Part shown: in pieces, positions 43,245 to 53,809 of the stretch
Numbering within the stretch: the stretch's first letter is position 1
Layout: every line of letters begins with the position of its first letter
Origin: Zea mays
Taxonomy: Eukaryota; Streptophyta; Magnoliopsida; Poales; Poaceae
DNA length: 64,000 nucleotides
NCBI RefSeq assembly: GCF_902167145.1
Contig: NC_050098.1
Coordinates: forward strand, 38,186,501-38,250,500
Direction: 5' to 3'
Program-made: the position numbers and the translations under genes
The notes under the pieces: model-generated
Databases searched by the model: none
Told to the model about the DNA's origin: nothing
Seen by the model: the letters and a program-made list of their open reading frames with translations, nothing else

Positions 43245-44384
43245 GATTGTGAGCAAGAAAACTTGGAGAGAGAGAGGGGGGAGAGGAAAAAATCAAATCG
43301 TAGGATAATGATCAACACAAATGAACACAACGATTTGTTTCTCGAGGTTCGGTTCCGAAGAACTTACTCCCCGTTGAGGAGGCCACGGAGGCCGGGTCTT
43401 TTTCAACCCTTTCCCTCTCACGATCACTTAGACTGGTTGAGTGCTTCTTCTTAATCTCAAGGACTAGTAAGACCCCGCAAGAACCACCACACACTTAAGT
43501 GTCTCTTGCTAGATTTACAAGTCACTAGAGAGTTTAGAAGGAGATGAAGAAAGCACGATTAAACAACCAAGCAACAAGAGCAACAAATGAAACACGAATC
43601 ACACTGTCTCAAGTCACTAATAAATAATGATTGCTTGCCTCAATTGTGACACTTGGAGAGGTTGAAAGCTTTGAATGTGTCTTGGAATGGATTGCTTGCT
43701 CTTGTATTGAATGTGTATGAGTAGAATGCATGGGTGTGTTGAATGGAGGTGGTTGGGTTTGTATTTATAGCCACCAACCACTTCCTATCCGTTTCCCCCT
43801 TTCTGCCAACCGTGGACGGTCCACGCCCTTGGTCCGGATGGTCCGCCACTGCACATCAACGTTTGAAATCGCAATGGTCAGCAGTAACAGCTATATCAAC
43901 GGCAATAGTGCATTTAATGCGTCATCAGATGTTGGATACAGCAGTCGCGAACGGTCCAGACGTGCACCCTAGACGGTCCGTGAGGACGCTAAAAATATAT
44001 TTTACGGACCCGTCACCTTCGGTTTTTTATGGTTTTTCAACAACCGGACGGTCCGCGCCTGAGGGCGGACGGTCCGAGCTTGGTCCCGGACGGTGCTCTC
44101 TTCTCCTTCGGACAGCCCGCAGTGTAAACGCATGATTTGCATAGTTCCTGTCCGAGGCTCACTTTGGTGCCGCAGACGATCTGCCGGAAGGGTGAATTTC
44201 CAAAAAGCTTCTCCTGTCTAGAATAATCTACGGTATTCCGAACAGTCGACTTAGAATTGATGTAGATAAACTTATGCACCTGAGAAGTGATCAACTAGGC
44301 AAACTAGTTAGTCCATAAGATTTGTGATGGTTGTTAAGCACCAAAATTGATTTATAGAAAATGGTTGAGGCCATTTCCCTTTCA
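43245..44384 (-). repeat. copia-B 5' LTR, outer piece (about 1135 bp)
   Basis: Minus strand start TGAAAGGGAAATGGCC at 44384. The U3 carries CGGACGGTCCG-type palindromes (about 43806, 43826, 43950, 43970, 44043, 44066, 44087) instead of the CACCGGAC type of the other Sireviruses here. Minus-strand TATAAATA near 43762-43769. AACGT (44385-44389) is the expected target duplication copy. Confidence 0.85.
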
Positions 44385-44940
44385 AACGTGTGTACGCTCG
44401 CTCCAGCCACTACCAGCAGGACCCAGTCGCTAGCCCATCTTCCCTTTCCGCGTCAGCTGACATGTGAGTTTGTGACGTCAGGTGCCTCTCCCACCACATA
44501 CCGGATCTCAACAAAATTAGTAACGAAAGCGTATCAATCGGATACGATCCTTAGAAATCATAACAAACTCAGGCGCTAAACCAGACAGATCCTCCATGCT
44601 CTGTGTATAAAGGCCAATGCCCATGACCCCTGAGTCATGGTCGTCGCAAGCTAGGTGCGCCATTATGGAGAGCGTCGATTGTCGTCTGTCGTGTGCACCC
44701 TTGCTCGGTGTCCCTCATGCGGGCAGGATGGTGCGCCGGGGGGTGGTGATCTTGGCCAACAGCAACTCGGGCGCGGGGAGTCATGGGGGCACGACGATTT
44801 CTCGCCAATGTTGGAGAACTGTCGTCGAGCCGCTGTTCTCCGTAGATTGCACGCACTGGCATTCGATTCTAGTAAGAACCTACTCTCTCTGACTCGCTAT
44901 GACCTCAGCATCGAGTAGCGTGTTTTGTACTAGATGATAG
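44385..44940. other. Low-copy-looking DNA, left half of a locus split by the cinful-like element
   Basis: No retroelement motif is seen. It has features of a plant promoter and first exon on the plus strand: a TGACGTCA motif near 44473, a TATA-like TGTATAAAGG near 44601, and ATGs at 44617 and 44665 opening a 91-codon frame to 44892 (VVILANSNSGAGSHGGTTIS). I do not recognise the protein and codon evidence is weak. It could be a gene fragment or plain intergenic DNA. Confidence 0.35.
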
Positions 44941-45553
44941 TGTTGAGGACTTGTTCTCAAATACTATGAATCAAGAACAAGGCAACACAAAAGAGGGTTA
45001 AATGGTTAATGCCCTTCGTCCTTCAAAACATTATTTCCCTTGGGATATAACGATCTTCGGACGAAGGTCATGAAGGACATACCTTCATCATTATGACATA
45101 TGATAATGTTAATGGAAAACATGTGAAATACAAAAGATAACACAAACATTTATATATTATTATTAAATCATTTTTATTTTATTAACATGGAAAAATAGAA
45201 ATGACATTAAATTACAAGTGTACCTTCGGCTTGAATGAAAGCAAATGTACAAGCGTGATGTGTCCGTGATTACCGGATCGCGTGAACAGTACCGGGATAC
45301 TATTCACCTATTTATAGGCACAGTATGCAACCTGCGCAAAATTACATTTATGTCCTTTACAAATCAACTACAATAATGACACAAAACATCATGGGTCTTT
45401 AAGTCAATTCATCTTTAAGTCGGTTCGATCCTTCATCTTGAGATTTGTCTTTGTGCCGAAGCTGTACAGATAATAGCTTCGGCGCTTGCTTCTGAGAAGA
45501 CCTTTCGAAGGTGTTCTTTTTAGGATCTTTGGCTACGAATCATACCCCCAACA
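44941..45553 (-). repeat. 3' LTR of the cinful-like element (613 bp)
   Basis: Plus-strand ends TGTTGAGGAC and CCCCCAACA. Minus-strand TATA at 45309-45316 with an adjoining inverted repeat at 45282-45307 (one mismatch in the arms). Clearly similar to the zeon-like LTR over its whole length. Confidence 0.92.
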
Positions 45554-45566
45554 GTAGCCCCTTCGT
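45554..45566 (-). other. Polypurine tract of the cinful-like element
   Basis: Minus strand ACGAAGGGGCTAC directly abuts the 3' LTR, matching the zeon-like tract. Confidence 0.7.
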
Positions 45567-45811
45567 GGTGCTAGATCGTTTTTCGTAACGAGCTTGATCC
45601 GTGAAAAAATCTTCTAAGCTTCGGGACGCCGAAGATCCAGAAAACACCTTCCCTGAGCTCGTTGGCGAGAAACGATTAAACTAATCATCGCGAATTGCGC
45701 GCGCGCCAGCGATTCACCTTCTCAGACTCTGCGGCCCACCGTTCAGTGAGTGCGGGTGACTGCTTGTTCGGTGCTGGGGATCTTGCCGATTCACCTTCCC
45801 ACCTGCGGTAC

Positions 45812-45819
45812 TATATAAA
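45812..45819 (+). promoter_or_regulatory. TATA box of the antisense gene in the cinful-like element
   Basis: TATATAAA in GGTACTATATAAACAGACGG, 204 bp upstream of ATG 46016, followed by GTTACCACGGCATTCATTGC as in the zeon-like element. It lies outside the LTR, so it appears to be a separate promoter. Confidence 0.65.
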
Positions 45820-48060
45820 CAGACGGGTAGGTGTGAAGTTACCACGGCATTCATTGCTATCGCACTGTTTTGCTGCCAAATTTTTAGTCATAGCCGAAGC
45901 TTAATCATCGTGCTCAAATGAAACTTCGCTTGTGTTTCTGCTTCGGAACAAGAGTAAGAGCTTCGGAGAAAACAAAAAAGTCAACACAAAAAACTTCAAG
46001 TAAGTCATAATCAAGATGGCCAGAGTTCGCTCTACTGCTCGGGTCGATCGTGAGGGAGACGAGACCGAAGCTGCTGACACTGTTCCTATTTCGGAAGCAA
46101 TGAAGCGCTCTGGGTTGGTAACACCGGAAGACATGCCTGCTGCCGAAGACATCCCTGCTGCCGAAACAGAACGGACTGTTGTTGAAGAAACTGATTCCGA
46201 AGATGGCTACAGTAGCGCAGTGCCGAGCAAACCTAGCCACCTGGACTTCGGAAAGTCCACCATCTCTGAAGCTGATTTTCCTAAGATGGTGAAGTTGGGC
46301 TATCTCAGTGAAGCAAAAAAGGAATTGATTCGTTTTGGTGGAGAAGAAACTATCCTGAAGCTGGGAAAAAATGAAGTGGTGGTTTTCAAAAGTCTTTTTA
46401 AAGCTGGTTTAAGATTTCCTCTGAACAAGATGATTGCTGGTGTGTTGAAGAAATATGGGATCTACCTTCATCAACTGACGCCTAACACTATTGTTAGGCT
46501 GAGTGTTTATATCTGGGCCCTTCGAAGCCAGGGGTGGAACCATTCTCCGAAGGTTTCTGCCGAGTACACGAACTGCACTACCAAACCAAGGCTAGAGCGG
46601 ATGGTTGGATGAAAATTTTGGCTGCTACAACTTTGCTTACCGCAAAACTACAAAGTTCCCAGTGATTAGCTATCGAAGCAAATGGCCAGCAGGGTGGAAA
46701 TCTGAATGGTTTTATGTCAAAGTTGACAAAGATGAAGATAAATTGGTCCAGAGTCCATTAGAACTGACCTTCGGAGAGACAAGACCCCCATGCAACATGA
46801 TACGGGGGAGCCCGAGCCAGATTGCTTTGGCTGAATTTCGAGTAATTGCAGATCATATTGGCACTAGAGACTTAGTGCAGTAATTTTTGGCCTTCAGAGT
46901 ATTTCCTACTATGAAGGAATGGGAAATGCTGAAACTGGAGGGAGAGAAGAAGAAAGGGGAGCTTATTCGGCTGCCTTACCACGACAAGTTCAAAAACATT
47001 TCAAAGTACCCTGCCAAGAATGGCTGGATACGATTGAAGTAATGTACAACGAAATTCTTGGAAATTACTCTAAAAAAGAAGATCAGTTGATGACAGCGAC
47101 CTTCAGCACCCGTCCAAAACGAAGGCTAAACAGGGTAATGGATGCCATAGGATTTGAATATCCTGATTATGAGCGACTGGACAAGGGTGCCGAAGGGCAA
47201 AAAAGAAAAAGAGTGGCCAGCGCTTTGAATAAAGACGACGAAGATCAATCAAAAAAGAAGAAACAAAAATCTGAGGCGAAAGCATTTGCTTCGAAGAAAA
47301 GAAAAGACTCGTCCCCAAAGCAAAAATCAATTGATGAGGAAGAGAAAACTTCTGCGACATCTTCTGCTGCTGAAATAGAGGAAATCCTAAAGGTAATGAC
47401 TGAAACTTTGCCTGTCAAACTAAGTCCATTGGGGCTTCATCTGACGAAGCTTTTTCATAAGGAAAAGGAGCCCAGAGAAACAAAGGCACCTAGGCCAAAG
47501 AGGCAAAGGATTGTCACTGTGACAAGAGTGATTGAAACAACACCACCAAAGGCTTCAGCTCCGAAGGCGCCTGCTATTGAAAGGGTAACAGCCACCGAAG
47601 CTGCACCTTCGGAGGCCGCAGAAGAAGCTGCTGGGACCACCGAACATATCAATTTGGAAAGTGTGGCTCTTGATATAGATAAAATTCTGCTAGACATGGC
47701 CGCAGAAGAAGCTGCTGGGGCCACCGAAGAGGCTTCGGCCCTAGAGGCCGAGAAAAAGAAAGAAATTGCCAAAGAAACACTAGAAGATGAAATTTTCAAT
47801 TTTCAAAACTTGGTTGGTCAAGAATTGACAAAAGCTGAAAAAGAAGAATTGAAAGAATATGCCATTTCCTGTGGCTACCGACCAGGGGCACTTCTCTTCG
47901 GAGGTGTTGATGATGAGAAGCTAGGTTGCATCCGAGATCAGATCGGAGCAAAGGTTACGGTACTCTATCAAAGAGTATCGGTTTCCCGAAGCTCGAAGCC
48001 GATATCAGCTGCTACCGACGACAACACATCGTCGGTAGTTTGTTTTATTCCAATTTCAAG

Positions 48061-48129
48061 GTAAACAATCTCCCTTTAACTTTTTATTTTCACAAAAAAT
48101 GTTTTGTAACGAAGGTTATTCATGTACAG
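48061..48129 (+). other. Intron 1 of the cinful-like antisense gene (69 bp, phase 0)
   Basis: Donor TTCAAG|GTAAAC, acceptor CATGTACAG|AG, T-rich inside. It has no in-frame stop here, so retention would insert 23 residues. Position and phase equal those of intron 1 in the zeon-like copy. Confidence 0.7.
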
Positions 48130-48816
48130 AGTATGCTATTAAGCAAAGCTTTGAGGATGCAACAGGATTTGGAAGACAAAAAGCACGAGGTTATAATTGA
48201 AAATTTAGAAAATAAAATAAAAGATCAAACAGCTGCCTTTGAGAAGAAAGAGTTTGAACTCCAGACAACTGAAGGTTTACTATCAGAAGCCGAAGCTAAA
48301 ATAACAGAACTGAATACGAAGCTTCTCGGTTCCGAACAAGAAAAGCTGAAGCTTAATGAAAAACTTGAGGCTGAAATCCAGAATGGTTTAGCTTTGAAAA
48401 AATCATTGATGGACCTTCAAAACAAATGCTTGAAATTCAGCAATCAATGTGTTCAACGGCTGAAGAAGGTGTTTTATTCAGTCGGGGCCAGTAGTGAATA
48501 ATTTATTCCTTCGGTTGAAGATCTGCCAGGAGCCTTCGAACACATCGAAGGTGAGATTGATGACCTCGATGATGTTATTGCTGGACACGGCGACTTTTGT
48601 GCCCTGGTAGCTTCTCGGGGCACCGCTGCTGCATTCCTGAAATCTGGCTGTGAGCATGGAAAAATTATCAACAGACCCAATTTCAGCCTATCACCAGCAA
48701 TTTTAGATGATATTCCTAACCTCGCCCGAAGCATTGCGAATAAATTTATAAAGGTGATATGGACGTAGGGTGGACGAGAGAAAGCTGGTGACGAAGCCCG
48801 AGATCACCTTAAGCTG

Positions 48817-48887
48817 GTAACAATACTATACCTTATGATTACCTTTTCCTTTGGATTTTGAATTAGGCTAATAATACTTACATACAG
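48817..48887 (+). other. Probable intron 2 of the cinful-like antisense gene (71 bp)
   Basis: Donor AAGCTG|GTAACA, acceptor ACTTACATACAG|GT. It lies between the coiled coil and the short C-terminal exon, as in the zeon-like copy, but in phase 0 instead of 1, so exact homology is less sure. Confidence 0.5.
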
Positions 48888-49376
48888 GTTGACCAAGCCG
48901 AAGCTGAAGCTGCAAAATAGGAGGAAGAAGCTCCAGAGATGCTGTCGAAGCTCGAGTAGACTGTAGAAATAGTTCAAAAACTCATGTGATAACTTGTATA
49001 AAGTATGATATAATTGAATTTCACTTTGTTATATAATCTTCATTTTCCGTCCATGTATGAAATGCTTTGGTGTGGACGAAATTAATACTTTTGAGCCATA
49101 GGCGAAAAACACCTTCCCTTCTTTATGTACACAACGAAGCATAAAATTGCTTTTTTTCCAAAGCCTTCTCTTTCGAGGCTGAAGCAAGTTTGTATGTTAT
49201 GCTGATGATGATCCTATGTATGTCTAAGTGAATGTTTATGAATGCAAATGTATAATGTAATGTATCGTGCAAATGAATGTTTGAAGACACATATGAAATC
49301 ATAATATCACATCTTTGCCGTTTATTTTTCGGCTTCACCGCTTATTTTTTCGGTGTATCAGCGCTGACTTTTCGCT

Positions 49377-49505
49377 GTAAGCCTCCCTTAGGAGCTTCTT
49401 CACCTTTTACTTCGGCGGAATCAGCGTTGACTTTTCGCTGTAAGCCTCCCTTAGGAGCTTCTTCGCCTTTTACTTCGGCGGAATCAGCGTTGACTTTTCG
49501 CTGTG
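49377..49505. repeat. Two tandem copies of a 62-bp repeat
   Basis: Units with GTAAGCCTCCCTTAGGAGCT and CGGAATCAGCGTTGACTTTT, homologous to the four-copy block in the zeon-like element. Further shorter CTCCCTTAGGAACG motifs follow to about 49620. Confidence 0.88.
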
Positions 49506-49825
49506 AGCTCTGCATTCCCTTAGGAACGACTTTTGAGCAGAAAACTTACACTACGCTCCCTTAGGAACGGCTTTTTTGTAGCTTCGTCGTGCTCTGCATC
49601 CCCTTAGGGACGACTTTTGAGCTTCTCCTTGTTTTCTTTTTCTTTTTTCTTTGCACTCGATGGTGCATTCTCAGCTTTTACATTTACATCCTTGGGGGAT
49701 ATTGCTCTTATAGAGCTGAAATAAGAAAAAAGAGAAATTACATGCTATAGCCCCATTAAAAACCTTTCTCCCCCTTTGGAAAGGAAAAGAGTGCCATAGG
49801 AAAGAATAGAAAAAATTACATCAAT
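49506..49825. other. Spacer between tandem repeat and pol 3' end
   Basis: T-rich non-coding DNA with CCCTTAGGRACG motifs and a CTCCCCCTTTGG stretch near 49770. No gene is seen. Confidence 0.5.
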
Positions 49826-52800
49826 CTAGACATAATATCGCCGAAGCTCATCCGTGTTCCATGATCTAGGAATGTCGTTGCCATCCATATCCTTCAATCT
49901 GTAGGAACCAGGTCTTGACGAAGATACTACCAGAAAAGGTCCTTCCCATTTCAGTTGTAGCTTGCCTACTGTGTCTGGGTTGGCGACTCTCCGAAGCACC
50001 AAGTGTCCTGGCTTAATATTTTTTAGCGACCTTTCTGTCACGCCATTTTATTGTTTCGGCTTGATATTTGTTGATATTCTCTACAGCTTGAAGCCTGATC
50101 CCTTCTATAGCATCTTTTGCCACAGAATAATCAGCTTCGTCTTCTGCCGAAGCTATTGTTCTTATTGATCCCGCTTTAGCTTCTTCTGGGGTTATTGCTT
50201 CGTCACCAAACAGCAATTTGAATGGTGTAAAACCTGTTGACCTTGATATTGTTGTGTTGTGGCTCCACACAACTTTAATTAATTCGTCCGGCCACTTGCC
50301 CTGGGCTGGTTGAAGATTAACTTCATTATTCCTGTCATTATGATGCCATTAGCCCTTTCAACAAGTCCATTTGACTCCGGATGCCGAACTGATGCAAAAT
50401 GGATCTTCGTGCCAATTTGTTCACAAAATTCTCTGAAAGCTTCGACATCAAACTGCGTTCCGTTGTCCACGGTAATGGCCTTCGGCACTCTGAAGCGACA
50501 AACAATATTTTGCCAAAAAAAAACTTTTGAACAGTAACCGAAGTTATTGTGGCTAAAGGCTTTGCCTCAATCCATTTAGAAAAATATTCCACTGCCACTA
50601 CAACATATTTCAAATTCCCTTGTGCTGGTGGGAGTGGGCCTAGCAAATCAAGGCCCCATCTTTGCAATGGCCAAGTGGGCTGTATTAATTGAGTTAGAGA
50701 CGAAGGTTGTTTTTTATCTCTTGCACATTTTTGACAACCTTCGCATTTTTGGACTAATTCTGCTGCATCCGAAGCTGCCTTCGGCCAATAGAATCCTTGA
50801 CGAAAAACTTTACCCAACAGAGGCCTGGATCCAATGTGAGATCCACACAGGCCTGCATGTATTTCTTTCATCAGCTCTATACCTTCAGCTCTGGATAGAC
50901 ATTTGAGTAATGGAGAACAGACTCCTTGCTTGTATAACTCCCCTTCTATTATTACATATGGACGTGCTCTCGCCGCTATTCTCTTTTGATAAGCTTCATC
51001 ATCTGAAAGAAAATTGCCCTGGAGAAAAGAAATGATCTCGGTTCTCCAATCTTCGCTATAAACAGGAGATATATTGAGCACTGCTCTTTCAAGAAGGTCA
51101 ACCGAAGGTGCTTTTATTGTTTCAAAAAAAACTTCCGAAGGTAATGGCAGCCCCTGTGCTGCTGACTTGGCTAGTAGATCAGCATGTTCATTTTCTCCTC
51201 GTGGAATATTCTTAATAGAGAACCCTTCGAAGGAGGCTTCAAGTCTTCGAACTGTATCCAGGTATTTTTCAAGCTTCGGATCTCTTGCTTTGCAACTTTT
51301 GTCAACATGGCCAGAAATAACTTGGGAATCGGTTTTGAGGACCGCCCTTCTTATCCCCATTGCTTTCAACTTCCGAAGACCCAAAAGCAAAGCCTCGTAT
51401 TCAGCGATATTATTTGTACAACTAAAATCAAGTTTCACTGCGTAGCATGTTCTAGCCTTTGAAGGTGCAATTAAAACAGCACCTGCACCTGCCTCGAAGG
51501 TTCCCCAAGAACCATCGCAGAATACTGTCCAAGCTTCGGCATCTTTACTCGCTCCTTCTTCCTGAGCCCCTGGCGTCCAATCAGCAATGAAGTCTGCTAA
51601 CGCCTGGGACTAAATCGAAGATCTATGCACATAATCAATGCAAAACTCATTGAGTTCCGCAGCCCATTTTCCAACCCTTCCAGTAGCTTCCCTATTTCTC
51701 ATAATATCCTTCAATGGTTGTGAGGAAGGGACAATTATATTGTATGCTTGAAAATAATGTCGAAGCTTCCTAGAAGCCATCAAAACAGCATACAGCACCT
51801 TCTCTAATTCTGTATAATTTTTCTTGATAAACTAAGAACTTCGGAGACGAAGTATATTGGGGATTGCTTTTTGACTTGCCCTTCAAGCTTTTCTTGGACA
51901 AGTGCCGCACTTACCGCTGAGTGTGAAGCTGCCACATATAACAACAGAGGAGCCCCTGGCATTGGTGGAGTTAATGTCGTTAGATTTATCAAATACTGCT
52001 TCAGCTCGTCGAAGGCTTTCTGTTGAACTGGTCTCCATTGAAAAACTTCGGCTGACTTCAGCACTTCAAAAAATGGTAGATTTCTCTTTGCTGATCTAGA
52101 TATGATTCGGTTCAGAGATGCAAGTCTTCCCATCAATCGCTGAGCCTCCTTCCTTTGTGCTTGGTGGTTCCATTCGAAGAATAGCTTCGATTTTATTTGG
52201 ATTAGCCTCAATCCCTTTTGTTGAAACTAGGCAACCAAGGAATTTCCCCTTCTTTACTCCGGAAACACACTTTTCTGGATTCAGCTTTAGACCGGCCTGT
52301 CTAAAATTAGCGAAGGTCTCCTGCAGATCAGCAATGTGATTTTCTTGTTTCGTGCTTTTTACAATGATATCATCAACATAAGTTAGCACATTTCTGCCTA
52401 TCTAAGAATGAAGAACCTTCGCTGTCATTCTGCTGAAGCTTCCTCCAACATTCTTGAGCCCCTCAGGCATCCGAATATAACAATATGTTCCACTAGGGGT
52501 TATGAAGCTGGTTTTTGGCTCATCCTCCTTCTTCATCCAAATTTGATGATAGCCTAAATAACAATCCAGTAGACTCATAAGCTCTAATGAAGCTGCTGCA
52601 TCAACTAGAGAATCTATCCTTGGTAATGGAAACTCATCTTTCGGACAAGCCTTGTTCAGATCGGTAAAATCAATACACATCCTCCATTTGCCATTGGCCT
52701 TTTTAACCATAACAGTGTTGGCTAGCCATTCTGGGTACTTCACTTCTCTGATGACCCCGGCGCTAAGGAGTCTTTTTACTTCATTCCGAGCACCTTCGGC

Positions 52801-53766
52801 CTTGTCATCAGACATCTTCTAAAGCCTCTGCTTTCTGGGTCTGAAGGATGGATCAACATTGAGCGAGTGTTCAATAACATCCCTGTTGACTCCGCAAAGA
52901 TCATTAGCTGACCATGCAAAAACATCTTTGTTGTTGAACAGAAACCTTATCAAGGTTTTCTCCTGTTCCTCGGACAGTTGAGATCCCAATAGCACCTTCT
53001 GCTCTGCTATGTCATCACATAAGAGCATGGGCTTCGGCTGATTGGCCGAAGCAGCTTTCTCCCTTCTGTACTTGTATTACTCACAAGCTTCAGTTCCATC
53101 TATGTTATGGATTGCTTTTGAGTCTGTCCAGTTTCCTTCGGCCCTTCTGGCAGCTTCCTGACTTCCATGAATAGCAATGGGCCCTTTGTCTGAAGGTATC
53201 TTCATGCAAAGATATGCTGGATGAAGAATTGCTTCAAAAGCATTGAGAGTACCACGACCAATGATTGCATTGTAAGGGTATTCCATGTCAACAATATCAA
53301 ACACAACTTGTTCAGTCCTTGTGTTGTTGATAAATCTGAAGGTTATTGGCATTGTGATCTTGCCAAGTGCTACAATCTGCCTTCCTCCGAAGCCACAAAG
53401 GGGATGTGTGGCATCATGGATCTTGTCTTCGGGCTCTTGCATCTGTCTGAAGGCCTTAGCAAATATAATATCCGCCGCACTGCCTGTATCAACCAAAACA
53501 TTGTGGACCAGAAATCCTTTGATCACACAAGAGATAACCATAGCATCATTGTGTGGGTAATCCTTGAGTTGAAGATCCTCTTGAGAGAAGGTAATCGGGA
53601 TGTGAGACCATCTTGACTTGATGAAGGGTCCTTGTACCCCTACATGTTGTACTCTTCTCTGTGCCTCCTTCTTCTGTTTCTTGTTAGCCGGCTCTGAGCA
53701 TGAACCGCCTGTTATCGGGAGCACAAGCTTCAGAGCCGAAGCAATTCCAGCTTTGAACGAAGCCAT
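49826..53766 (-). pseudogene. Cinful-like pol (protease, reverse transcriptase, RNase H, second RNase H, integrase) with its own ATG
   Basis: ATG 53766-53764 (MASFKAGIASALKL) follows the primer site by about 25 nt. Protease: VLVDTGSAADIIFAKAF near 53510. Reverse transcriptase: EWLANTVMVKKANGKWRMCI, FTDLNKACPKDEFPLPRID, YVDDIIVKS near 52380. The first RNase H has YVAASHSAVSAAL near 51940, lacking the usual first Asp. The second, archaeal-type RNase H starts near 51440 (NNIAEYEALLLGLRKLKAMG, TDSQVI). Integrase has an H2C2 finger (HAGLCGSHIG..., CEGCQKC), WGLDLLGPLPPAQG, TVDNGTQFD and NGLVERAN, ending with WEGPFLVVSSSRPGSYRL and YYV-stop at 49826. Stops at 53077, 52819 and 52402 and several frame changes inactivate it. 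Domain order and dual RNase H define the Tat lineage. No gag precedes it. Confidence 0.9.
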
Positions 53767-53790
53767 CAGCTCAGCAAGTGGATGTGAGTT

Positions 53791-53808
53791 CACTGGAGGT
53801 GGGTGCCA
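53791..53808 (-). other. Primer binding site of the cinful-like element
   Basis: Minus strand TGGCACCCACCTCCAGTG, differing from the zeon-like site at two bases. Confidence 0.75.
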
Positions 53809-53809
53809 A

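Larger units (their letters stand above)
28553..44384 (-). mobile_element. copia-B: older Sirevirus (Ty1/copia), split by gypsy-A, a hAT element and copia-C
   Basis: The 5' LTR runs from 44384 (minus TGAAAGGGAAATGGCC) to 34298, interrupted by copia-C. Primer site at 34284-34295, gag 34256-31786, pol from 31775 until gypsy-A cuts it at 28553. The hAT insertion lies at 30070-31304. The 3' half is left of gypsy-A and outside the window. CCAAG (28553-28557) is the expected gypsy-A target duplication. Gag and pol resemble copia-C closely, so both are of one subfamily. Confidence 0.9.
46016..48989 (+). pseudogene. Antisense gene of the cinful-like element (putative gypsy-type transposon domain protein), damaged
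   Basis: ATG 46016 (MARVRSTARVDREGDE). An acidic N-terminus is followed by the same domain as in the zeon-like copy: VVVFKSLFKAGLRFPLNKMI, YLHQLTPNTIVRLSVYIWAL, ENFGCYNFAY. Then comes a strongly basic Lys/Arg region around 47200-47330 (QKRKR, KKKKQKSEAK, SKKRKDSSPK) typical of nuclear localisation, an Ala/Glu/Thr-rich acidic region, and after intron 1 a long coiled coil (LENKIKDQTAAFEKKEFELQ...). Breaks: a frame change near 46545, TAA 46881, a frame change near 47960, TAA 48499, TAG near 48768, TAG 48918 and TAG 48957; the original end is probably TGA 48987-48989. Function is not known. The chain is about 900 residues in both elements, too long and too similar in layout to be chance antisense reading. 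Confidence 0.75.

Noticed and set aside
43806..44100. CGGACGGTCCG repeats as a DNA transposon terminus
   Set aside because: They lie inside the copia-B LTR U3 upstream of its TATA box and have no target duplication.
53221..53616. Plus-strand ORF of 131 codons opposite the cinful-like protease
   Set aside because: Shadow of the well-supported protease frame on the minus strand.
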